Assembly (NCBI GenBank): GCA_022447525.1
Contig: JAKVBA010000038.1
Location: 1-43,667, forward strand
Direction: 5' to 3'
Length of the DNA stretch: 43,667 bases
Origin: Gammaproteobacteria bacterium
GTDB lineage: Bacteria; Pseudomonadota; Gammaproteobacteria; Arenicellales; Arenicellaceae
Shown here: in pieces, positions 36,335 through 43,667 of the stretch
Layout: each line of letters begins with the position of its first letter
How positions within the stretch are numbered: the stretch's first letter is position 1
Program-made: the position numbers and the translations under genes
The notes under the pieces: generated by a model
The model's input: the letters and a program-made list of their open reading frames with translations, nothing else
Database searches by the model: none
Told to the model about the DNA's origin: nothing

Positions 36335-36808
36335 ATGCGAATTAAATTATTAGCTGTTGGAACGAAAATGCCTCAGTGGGTAGAAACTGGCTATCGCGAG
36401 TATGCCCAACGAATGCCAAGCTTATGTCAGATAGACTTGATCGAAATTCAGGCAAAGAAACGTGGTAAAAATGCTGATACGGTACGAATTTTGCGGGACG
36501 AAGCCCAGGCTTTGCAAGATGCTGTACCAAAAGGTGCGTTAACAATCGCTCTGGATAGAAAGGGAAAACATATTACTACTGAAGATCTGGCGAGAAATTT
36601 ACAATCCTGGATTGACGATAGCCAAGATGTTGCCATCCTAATCGGTGGTCCCGAGGGTATCGATCCAAACTTTTTAGCAAAAGCCCAGACGAAATGGTCA
36701 CTGTCAGCAATGACTTTTGCGCACCCTGTTGTAAGGGTGATGCTGGCTGAGCAGTTGTATCGAGCCTGGAGCATTAATGCTAACCTGCCCTATCACCGAG
36801 GTGACTAA
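36335..36808 (+). CDS. rlmH: 23S rRNA pseudouridine-1915 N3-methyltransferase
   Basis: This SPOUT methyltransferase (157 residues) modifies pseudouridine 1915 of 23S rRNA in helix 69, using S-adenosylmethionine. It shows MRIKLLAVGTKMPQWVETGY at the start and the SAM-binding LIGGPEG (about 102-108). LAEQLYRAWSINANLPYHRGD makes up the knot and the C-terminus. Family proteins usually end at YHR; here two residues (GD) follow. It lies next to the RsfS half of the previous gene, the usual neighbour. Confidence 0.97.
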   Translation: MRIKLLAVGTKMPQWVETGYREYAQRMPSLCQIDLIEIQAKKRGKNADTVRILRDEAQALQDAVPKGALTIALDRKGKHITTEDLARNLQSWIDDSQDVAILIGGPEGIDPNFLAKAQTKWSLSAMTFAHPVVRVMLAEQLYRAWSINANLPYHRGD

Positions 36809-36810
36809 CA

Positions 36811-37413
36811 ATGTTGAATCCTAAAGATGTAATGTCTACTAGGCGTCTGGTTTTGGCATCCGCCTCACCGCGACGACGTGAGCTATTGACTGCGATGGGT
36901 GTCGATTTCGATATTTGTGTTGCCGATATCGATGAGTCAAGAATTGAAGACGAGCTCGCCGAAGACTTCGTAATTCGTTTGGCTAGAGAAAAGGCTCAGA
37001 AGATCTGCGCCCAAATATCTGATGAAAACGTAGCGATATTAGCAGCGGACACAATAGTCGTCCAAGGTGAAAGAGTATTTAGTAAACCCAACGATGAAAA
37101 ACACGCTCGTCGCATTTGGCAGGCACTGAGTGGCAATAAACACCAAGTGATGACTGCCGTGTGTTTATTAAATAAGGGTAAGAACCAAATAAGATTAAGT
37201 AGTACTGATGTCGAATTTGGTCGGATTACAGACGATCAAATGACCCGTTATTGGTCTACCGGCGAACCAAGTGACAAGGCCGGAGCCTATGCGATTCAAG
37301 GCTTTGCTTCAGCTTGGGTTAAGCAAATCAATGGTAGTTATAGCAATGTTGTTGGTTTACCTTTGCGCGAAGTTAATCAACTTTTGGCTGAAGTTGGTCT
37401 CAATTGGTTGTAA
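36811..37413 (+). CDS. maf: Maf/YhdE-type nucleoside triphosphate pyrophosphatase
   Basis: Maf proteins hydrolyse dTTP, UTP and modified nucleotides to monophosphates, probably as house-cleaning enzymes. The 200-residue product has SASPRRR (17-23), AADTIV with Asp80, and the GEPSDKAGAYAIQG segment of the YhdE branch. The ATG lies 2 bp after the rlmH stop. GAGGTG at the rlmH end is a well-spaced ribosome site that favours this start over an in-frame ATG seven codons later. Confidence 0.94.
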   Translation: MLNPKDVMSTRRLVLASASPRRRELLTAMGVDFDICVADIDESRIEDELAEDFVIRLAREKAQKICAQISDENVAILAADTIVVQGERVFSKPNDEKHARRIWQALSGNKHQVMTAVCLLNKGKNQIRLSSTDVEFGRITDDQMTRYWSTGEPSDKAGAYAIQGFASAWVKQINGSYSNVVGLPLREVNQLLAEVGLNWL

Positions 37414-37482
37414 TTTCAAGGCGGAATTCGCAAGCATTCTGAGGTCGACCATTTTGGTCTCCAATCTAATGATAGCGATAAC

Positions 37483-38961
37483 ATGGCGAGCAAAGAAGAA
37501 ATCTTAATTAACGTTACCCCAAGGGAAACTAGGGTAGCCGTGATTGAAAACGGTGTGGTTCAAGAGTTGCACTTGGAGCGAACGTTATCTAGGGGAATTG
37601 TCGGAAATATCTACAAAGGTAAGGTGGTGAGAGTCCTGCCCGGTATGCAGGCTGCCTTTGTCGATATTGGCTTAGACAAAAATGGTTTTTTGCATGCTGC
37701 GGATATTGCTCGAACTGATCCAGCTTTTGCCTCTGAACAACACAAAGAAGTGCCGCCTATTCAAGATTTAGTGCATGAGGGTGAGTCGGTGTTTGTGCAA
37801 GCATTGAAGGACCCTATTGGCTCCAAGGGAGCAAGACTCACCACTGAACTCAGCATCCCCTCGCGTAATCTCGTTTATCTACCCAAGGGCGACATGATAG
37901 GGATATCGCAGAAAATAGAGAGCGAACAAGAGCGCGAACGTTTGCGATCGATAGTGCAGAACTGTATCGATAACCAATCTCTCCCCGGCGGCTTTATTAT
38001 TCGCACCCTAGCAGAATCGGCAAGCAAGGAAGATATCGAACACGATATGCTATTTCAGCAGCGTCTTTGGGATTTTGTGTCCGTATCGATGAAAACCGCC
38101 GCGCCAGCCAGTCTTGTGCATGAGGACGTGCCACTGGCGTTGAGAACCCTCAGAGATCTGGTTCACGAAAATGTTGAAAAGATTCGAATAGATTCAAAGG
38201 AAACTTGTGAGAAAGCGCATGAGTTTGCTAAAGAGCTTATTCCTGAAGCGGTATCGCTACTAGAATACTACCCCGGAGAACAGCCACTTTTTGGTCTCTA
38301 TTCGGTCGAAGATGAGATTGAAAACGCCATGAGTCGCAAAGTTATGCTCAAGTCTGGTGGAGACATGGTTATTGATCAGACTGAAGCCATGACCACCATT
38401 GACGTGAATACTGGCAGCTATGTCGGCAGACGTAATCTGGAAGACACCTTATTTAAAACAAATCTTGAAGCTGCCGGAGAAATAGCGCATCAAATGCGCT
38501 TGCGTAATTTGGGCGGCATCATTATTGTTGATTTTATCGACATGCAAAGTCGAAAACATAAAAAACAAGTCTTGGCTGCTCTCGAGACTGCAATCACCAA
38601 AGATCGTGTAAAGATCAACGTTACCGACATTTCCCCGCTGGGATTAGTCGAAATAACGCGAAAGCGCACCAGAGAAAGCCTTGAGCATACGCTTTGTGAA
38701 ACCTGCCCAACTTGTAATGGGCGCGGTATGGTAAAGACCGTGCAGACCGTATGTTACGAAATATTACGCGAAGTATTGCGCGAAGACCGACAATTTAAAG
38801 CCCAAGCCTATACTATCGTGGCTTCACCAGACGTTGTTGACTTGCTTCTCGACGAAGAGGCTAGCAGTCTGGCTGATCTTCAAGAATTTATTGATCGACC
38901 AATTAGCCTACAAGCTGATAGTCATTTTCTTCAACAAGACTATGAAATTGTGTTGGCTTAG
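37483..38961 (+). CDS. rng: Ribonuclease G
   Basis: RNase G is an endoribonuclease of the RNase E family that matures the 5' end of 16S rRNA and starts decay of some mRNAs. The 492-residue length is usual. The S1 RNA-binding domain covers about 35-125 (GNIYKGKVVRVLPGMQAAFVDIG). The catalytic region has the metal-binding Asp307 (TIDVNTGSYVG) and Asp350 (IIIVDFIDM), and the zinc link CETCPTC is at 405-411. The order maf-rng-yhdP is widely conserved. Confidence 0.97.
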   Translation: MASKEEILINVTPRETRVAVIENGVVQELHLERTLSRGIVGNIYKGKVVRVLPGMQAAFVDIGLDKNGFLHAADIARTDPAFASEQHKEVPPIQDLVHEGESVFVQALKDPIGSKGARLTTELSIPSRNLVYLPKGDMIGISQKIESEQERERLRSIVQNCIDNQSLPGGFIIRTLAESASKEDIEHDMLFQQRLWDFVSVSMKTAAPASLVHEDVPLALRTLRDLVHENVEKIRIDSKETCEKAHEFAKELIPEAVSLLEYYPGEQPLFGLYSVEDEIENAMSRKVMLKSGGDMVIDQTEAMTTIDVNTGSYVGRRNLEDTLFKTNLEAAGEIAHQMRLRNLGGIIIVDFIDMQSRKHKKQVLAALETAITKDRVKINVTDISPLGLVEITRKRTRESLEHTLCETCPTCNGRGMVKTVQTVCYEILREVLREDRQFKAQAYTIVASPDVVDLLLDEEASSLADLQEFIDRPISLQADSHFLQQDYEIVLA

Positions 38962-38986
38962 TATCAGAAACTATTGATAGAAAACT

Positions 38987-41900
38987 TTGAAACGACTTTT
39001 TAAAATCACCTTTGGCCTATTGTTACTCTACTGCTTATGTTGGGTGGGTATTGCGCTGACTTTTTCTTATTCTGAAAGGTACAAAGCAACTGTTGAAGAA
39101 AAGTTAACCAGTCTATTTGATCGACCAGTTCAAATTGATGCCCTCGAGACGCATTGGGTCGGAACCATCCCTTGTTTGAATATCAAAGGGTTCAAAGTGG
39201 CCTCCGATCTGGCGGGAGCGACTGCACTGTCCTTTGATCAGGCCACCGTTATGGTGAGTCCTCTATCCTTGCTTGCATTTTGGCCGAGGTTCACTGAATT
39301 CGTCATTGAAAAGCCAAGCATTGAGGTCGTTACTTTACCAAATAATAGACTTCAGATAGCCGGAATAACACTTTCTGGTTCCAAGGGACGAGGCGTAGAT
39401 CGTGAGCGATTGCTGTCATGGTTGCTAGAGCAGGACAGTGCCGCATGGCATCAAGGCGAGATTCGTTGGAGAAAATCGGACGGCACTGTTCAAAGGTATT
39501 CTGATATTTCCTTTGTTTATGACAAAAGTGATGAGATTCGAGTTGTTAAAGGCACTATCTCAGCACCCAAAGGAGCCCTAGCTGCTAAAGTTGAAATCCA
39601 AGGCAATCCTCTTTCAGCCCAAGATTGGGACGCGAAAGTGGAACTAATTGATGGGGACGCTAAGCAATGGATAAAACCAGGTGATCTTTCTTTTACGGTG
39701 GAAGATGGCCGAGGAAAATTTAGATTAGCTCAATTAAACATTGATCTTATTCGAGACTTTTTATCACTCAGTGGATTGGCGGAGAAAACCCGTTGGATTT
39801 TGGATGCTCAACTTGCGGGTGTATTGCATGACGTCAATTTTGACTTCAGTGGCGCGTTATTAGATTTGCGAGACTGGTCTTTATCTGCCTCAGCTACCGA
39901 TGTAGCCTACAGATCAGTTGACAGTTTACCTGCCTTGAACAATTTGAGTGGCGAACTTAGAGCATCTGCTGGTAAAGGCAGTTTTACGTTCGAGGCCTCT
40001 GATTCAGTGTTTGATTGGAATGACTTTTATGACAATAGTTTTCCAATCAATGAGGTAAGTGGCAGATTCACTTGGCAGATTGATGAACGTGGTGATGTTT
40101 CGGTCAGTTTGCATCAAGCCAAGTTTACCGACCCCAATTTATCAATTGATAGCCTCAATGTAGACCTTACCTTTGAGCGTCGTCTTACTAAGGTTTCCAG
40201 TTTTGGTGAATTGTTTAAAGTAGATTCCCTGCAAGATCTTGACTACAGCGATGGCAATGTCATCGTTGCCGAAACCGATAGCGGAAATCGACCAGTAAAA
40301 ATCGATGCATCGGCTAACTTTAAGGTTCCCAATATGAGCGGTCTCTACGCTTACTTACCGAAGGTCAAAAAGTTTGATGCGTTTAGAAATTGGTTAACAG
40401 GGGCATATAAAACGGGTAAATTGAGCAACGGGCGGGTGAGTTACAGAGGTCGTCTAGCTTCTCAATCCATGAAATCGGGTGATGCTAATTTGCGGGTAAG
40501 TTCTGACTTTGACTCGGTTACGGTGGACTACGCGCCAAAAAATGATTGGCCGCCTGTGACAAATGGAAAAGGCAGCTTTACATTGGAAAACGATTTTCTC
40601 ACCGTCGTCCCTGAGGAGCTAAAGCTAAATGGTGATCCAGTTACAAATGGTTTGCTTACCATCGAAGATCTTTTTTCACGAGATATACTACTAAAGTTGC
40701 GTGGCAAAACCACCACCAGCCTCGATAAAGGCTTGGCCTTTGTTTTCCAAGGGCCGCTGATCAAAAAGGAAAATCGACCGAAGACTCTTCCGGTGCAGCC
40801 GCAAGGGGGGCAGGTTGATATTGACGTTTCACTTTCATTGCCCCTCAATAAGGTTAGCGCGGTAAAAGTAAATGGAACTTCCACCATTCGTAATGGCAAG
40901 GTTCTTTTGACCGAGGGGGTACCGCTCTCAGATTTGGAAGCGGTAGTTTCGTTTACTGAAAAGCGAGTGACATCAGATGACATACGCGCTGTTTTCTTGG
41001 ATGGTGAGGCGCGTGCAAAGTTAACCACAACGGCAGAAACAGCGCCGCCTAAAATGCGGTTAACCGGTTCAGGTCTTGCCAACCTTGAATCTCTCACCCC
41101 ATGGGTTGGTGAGCATTTAATGACTTGGTTTTCTGGTCAGTCAGAGTGGCAAGGCTCGGTAGATTTTGATGGGACTAATATCGTTGTCAACGGTGAGTCT
41201 GACCTGGCTGGCGTGACTGTTTCTGCTCCTGAACCTTTAGCAAAATTGCAAGATGAAACCGCTTCATTTCGATTGTTTGTTGATTTAGGTGGTACCAAAG
41301 TTGATGGGCAGAATGTGCCGCAACGGATGCAGCTTGAGTACGATGACCTTTTGAGAGCTACTTTTCAGGCTGCCAAACCGAACTCAAATATAAGCTCAAG
41401 TAACACAGGCCAGGCAAGTCTGTTCGACAGAGCACTCGTTGAGGTTGGGCAAATAAAACAAAATCCGAGTACAGACATCAGTGATTTAGAGGGTGTCCAT
41501 TTTAAAATCGATCATCCTGAGCTAAATGTAGACGAGCTACTTGAGTCCGTTATTGATTTGGCCTCGTTTGAGCCAAGCGTACCAACTGAGAATACGGACT
41601 TTCTAGATGCATTGAGAAGTGTCTCTGTGAAAACCCCTAATGCTGTTGCCCTTAGTCGCCCATTTGGAGCACTCGAAATAAGAGCGGAGAGTAAGGATGG
41701 TTTGATTTGGAACGGTGATATCACCGGAGACAATGTCGCCGGCGCACTCTCTATGAGACCGCGAGCGGACGTTGGTTACTACGGGTTCGATTTAAGCCGG
41801 TTAGTCATTGGTGCAGAATCAGATAATCCTCCGGCCTTAGAGCCGATAGATAAGTCACTGCGACCTGTCGACTACCCAGCGATAAAGCTTACGGTCGATA

Positions 41901-42730
41901 GCCTAAGAATGGACGGACGCAATCTTGGTGCTTTGGATTTTTATGGTGAGCCCAAGAGTGATAAGTGGTCTTTAGAAAAATTTGCCTTAGTCCATAACGG
42001 TATCAGAACAACAGCAACCGGAGGTTGGGTCAATGATCAAGAGCAAGGCTCTTTAACGGCTTTCAACGTTAGCACAGCCATAGATGAGGCTGAAGGCGTA
42101 TTAACTGATATGGACTTCGATGGCTACGTTAAGAAAGGTAATGGTAGTTTGAGCGGTTTGATAGAGTGGCGAGGGGCACCGCATGAATTTGACTATTCGC
42201 GTCTGAACGGAAGGTTTGATCTGTTTGTTAAAGATGGGGAATTGGTCCAAGTTGAGCCAGGAACCGGGAAGTTACTCGGATTACTTAACTTCAATGCGAT
42301 TGCTCGGCGTTTAGTTTTCGATTTTCGAGATCTGTTTGCTAGTGGCCTTCAATTTGATCGCATGCGTTATCGTGGCTTATTCGCGAATGGTAAGGCGATT
42401 TTACAAGACGCTTACATACTTACTCCTGCGGTCTTTGTCCGAATGGAGGGGAAATTGGATTTAGATAAAGAATTGATTGATATGGATGTCCACATTTCAC
42501 CAGAATTGGGTGGTAACCTGACACTGTTAAGTGCATTGGCAAATCCAACGGCTGGGGCCGTGGTTTTTATAACTTCGCAGTTGTTCAAAGATGACATGAG
42601 AAGGGCAAGTTTTGTAAGTTATCAGGCCAAGGGAACGTGGAAAGATTTTGAAATGGTTGAAATTGATTCAGAGGGTGTGCCGCTTGATAAGCAGCAAGCC
42701 AAGTCCGAGCAAAGCGAAACTCGACCGTAG
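38987..42730 (+). CDS. yhdP: YhdP-type AsmA-like envelope protein
   Basis: YhdP is an inner-membrane-anchored AsmA-like protein, very long and beta-rich, that spans the periplasm and is implicated in phospholipid transport to the outer membrane. The 1247-residue product has one N-terminal membrane anchor (residues about 5-27, ITFGLLLLYCLCWVGIALTF). It then has extended repeating beta structure, with the AsmA-like C-terminal region (LSGLIEWRGAPHEFDYSRLNG, then GTGKLLGLLNFNAIARRL). Start is TTG at 38987, with only a weak ribosome site, chosen because it gives the normal short basic N-terminus before the anchor. It follows rng by 25 bp. Confidence 0.92.
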   Translation: MKRLFKITFGLLLLYCLCWVGIALTFSYSERYKATVEEKLTSLFDRPVQIDALETHWVGTIPCLNIKGFKVASDLAGATALSFDQATVMVSPLSLLAFWPRFTEFVIEKPSIEVVTLPNNRLQIAGITLSGSKGRGVDRERLLSWLLEQDSAAWHQGEIRWRKSDGTVQRYSDISFVYDKSDEIRVVKGTISAPKGALAAKVEIQGNPLSAQDWDAKVELIDGDAKQWIKPGDLSFTVEDGRGKFRLAQLNIDLIRDFLSLSGLAEKTRWILDAQLAGVLHDVNFDFSGALLDLRDWSLSASATDVAYRSVDSLPALNNLSGELRASAGKGSFTFEASDSVFDWNDFYDNSFPINEVSGRFTWQIDERGDVSVSLHQAKFTDPNLSIDSLNVDLTFERRLTKVSSFGELFKVDSLQDLDYSDGNVIVAETDSGNRPVKIDASANFKVPNMSGLYAYLPKVKKFDAFRNWLTGAYKTGKLSNGRVSYRGRLASQSMKSGDANLRVSSDFDSVTVDYAPKNDWPPVTNGKGSFTLENDFLTVVPEELKLNGDPVTNGLLTIEDLFSRDILLKLRGKTTTSLDKGLAFVFQGPLIKKENRPKTLPVQPQGGQVDIDVSLSLPLNKVSAVKVNGTSTIRNGKVLLTEGVPLSDLEAVVSFTEKRVTSDDIRAVFLDGEARAKLTTTAETAPPKMRLTGSGLANLESLTPWVGEHLMTWFSGQSEWQGSVDFDGTNIVVNGESDLAGVTVSAPEPLAKLQDETASFRLFVDLGGTKVDGQNVPQRMQLEYDDLLRATFQAAKPNSNISSSNTGQASLFDRALVEVGQIKQNPSTDISDLEGVHFKIDHPELNVDELLESVIDLASFEPSVPTENTDFLDALRSVSVKTPNAVALSRPFGALEIRAESKDGLIWNGDITGDNVAGALSMRPRADVGYYGFDLSRLVIGAESDNPPALEPIDKSLRPVDYPAIKLTVDSLRMDGRNLGALDFYGEPKSDKWSLEKFALVHNGIRTTATGGWVNDQEQGSLTAFNVSTAIDEAEGVLTDMDFDGYVKKGNGSLSGLIEWRGAPHEFDYSRLNGRFDLFVKDGELVQVEPGTGKLLGLLNFNAIARRLVFDFRDLFASGLQFDRMRYRGLFANGKAILQDAYILTPAVFVRMEGKLDLDKELIDMDVHISPELGGNLTLLSALANPTAGAVVFITSQLFKDDMRRASFVSYQAKGTWKDFEMVEIDSEGVPLDKQQAKSEQSETRP

Positions 42731-42887
42731 CAGCCAATTTATAAACGCCGAACAGCGAAAATACATTGTTAAAATGCCCTCACAACGATTATTTGCTCTG
42801 CTAATCTTCACTGCTGTAGCCATTTTCCTGCGTCTAATCGCCGCTCATGGTTGGTGCGACAGTCTTTATTTGATATGAGTTGAAATA

Positions 42888-43667
42888 GTGCGATTGTCTA
42901 GACCTATTAACGTGGCCTGCCTGCAAATGAACAGTGGCCCTGATGTGGCTTCAAATCTGGAGTTCATAAAGCATTCTCTGATCGAAGCCAATGATATTGA
43001 TCTGCTCGTTTTGCCAGAAAATTTCGCTCAAATTCCAGCAAATCGATCTGAACTCGTTACTGAGACTGATAGTCGTGAAATTAGCGAGGAGCCAACTCCG
43101 ATTCAAAATTTCTTGAAAGATTTAGCTGCAGAAAACCACATGGTTATTATTGCGGGCTCTTTGCCAATTACGGTCAAGGACGTAAACAAGCCCTATTCGC
43201 GCTGTCTCATTGTGACGCCAACTGGGATCATTGATTCATATGACAAGATACACTTATTCGATGTAGAGGTCACACGTGAGGATGGTCGGCAGCGATACCA
43301 TGAATCTGATACCTATCAAAAAGGTACTATTTCTCTGTCGAATCGAGCTGTGAAAGAATTGAATATTGGTGGAAATGATATTCGATTGGGGACGTCAATT
43401 TGTTATGATCTGCGCTTTCCTGAGCTTTACCGGGGCTTTGCCCAACAAGACGCGAATCTGGTTACGGTTCCCTCAGCATTTACCTATGAGACCGGTTTGG
43501 TGCATTGGGAGCTAATGTTGCGGGCTCGGGCTATCGAAAACCAGAACTTCGTGTTGGCTGCAGCCCAAGTTGGTGTTCACGCTAACCATCGCCGTACTTG
43601 GGGGCAGAGTATGATTGTTGACCCATGGGGTAAGGTGATTGCTCAAATGGAGCCTTTAGCTGATAAA
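42888..43667 (+). CDS. Nitrilase-superfamily (Nit) carbon-nitrogen hydrolase, 3' end outside window
   Basis: The frame starts at GTG 42888 and is open for 260 codons to the window edge. The Glu-Lys-Cys triad is complete: Glu44 in LPENF, Lys120 in YDKIHLFDV and Cys172 in SICYDLRFPELYR. The RARAIENQNFVLAAAQ and WGQSMIVDPWG segments place it in the Nit branch, whose members act as deaminated-glutathione amidases or omega-amidases. The RPINVACLQM start fits the family. A TTG two codons later is an alternative start. Position after yhdP is a common arrangement. The missing C-terminus is probably only about 20 residues. Confidence 0.92.
   Translation, partial: MRLSRPINVACLQMNSGPDVASNLEFIKHSLIEANDIDLLVLPENFAQIPANRSELVTETDSREISEEPTPIQNFLKDLAAENHMVIIAGSLPITVKDVNKPYSRCLIVTPTGIIDSYDKIHLFDVEVTREDGRQRYHESDTYQKGTISLSNRAVKELNIGGNDIRLGTSICYDLRFPELYRGFAQQDANLVTVPSAFTYETGLVHWELMLRARAIENQNFVLAAAQVGVHANHRRTWGQSMIVDPWGKVIAQMEPLADK

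Noticed and set aside
40528-41097. 189-codon - strand frame inside yhdP
   Set aside because: Antisense to a conserved gene and without similarity or plausible start signals.
42648-42878. 76-codon + strand frame across the yhdP end
   Set aside because: Mostly overlaps yhdP in another frame, ends just before the nit gene and resembles no known protein.

Overview
The window is ordinary chromosomal DNA of a gammaproteobacterium, probably an environmental, perhaps marine, one. The GC content looks moderate. It carries a PilG/PilH/PilI/PilJ/ChpA/ChpC twitching-motility signalling cluster and a FimV-like protein, and the block leuS-lptE-holA-proA-nadD-rsfS-rlmH-maf-rng-yhdP-nit is conserved housekeeping synteny of that class. 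I see no prophage, insertion sequence, CRISPR array, tRNA or rRNA, and I cannot name the genus.

Layout. 1-160: the last codons of an unidentified + strand gene and a two-way terminator. 163-3556 (- strand): a secreted S9 peptidase, the GTPase RsgA and a GIY-YIG protein, the last two overlapping. 3557-4026: noncoding. 4027-15436: the Chp cluster, meaning two response regulators, a CheW adaptor, a PilJ-type receptor, the very large hybrid kinase ChpA and a second CheW-like protein. No pilK (methyltransferase) or chpB (methylesterase) lies between them. 15745-18929: transketolase and phosphoglycerate kinase, 8 bp apart, followed by a FimV-like peptidoglycan-binding protein (19079-21118). 21144-22118: a Mug/UDG-type DNA glycosylase and a YcgN-family cysteine protein.

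22150-26136 is the most accessory-looking part: a TetR repressor divergent from a two-subunit molybdenum hydroxylase of the isoquinoline 1-oxidoreductase (IorA/IorB) type, then a doubtful 62-residue ORF and a small hydrophobic protein. A 21-bp imperfect palindrome overlaps the predicted -35 box of the hydroxylase promoter and is a good operator candidate. 26324-27354: dsbB and a convergent DUF4399 gene separated by a perfect 19-bp-stem two-way terminator.

27705 to the end is a dense, co-directional core block: cysS, sufE, leuS, lptE, holA, proA, a fused nadD-rsfS, rlmH, maf, rng, yhdP and a nitrilase-family gene cut by the window edge. It combines aminoacyl-tRNA synthesis, ribosome and RNA processing, NAD synthesis and envelope functions.

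I did not find a convincing new multi-gene system. The points most worth following are the in-frame NadD-RsfS fusion, the TetR/IorAB locus with its candidate operator, and the Chp cluster without adaptation enzymes and with a ChpA in which some phosphotransfer domains look degenerate.
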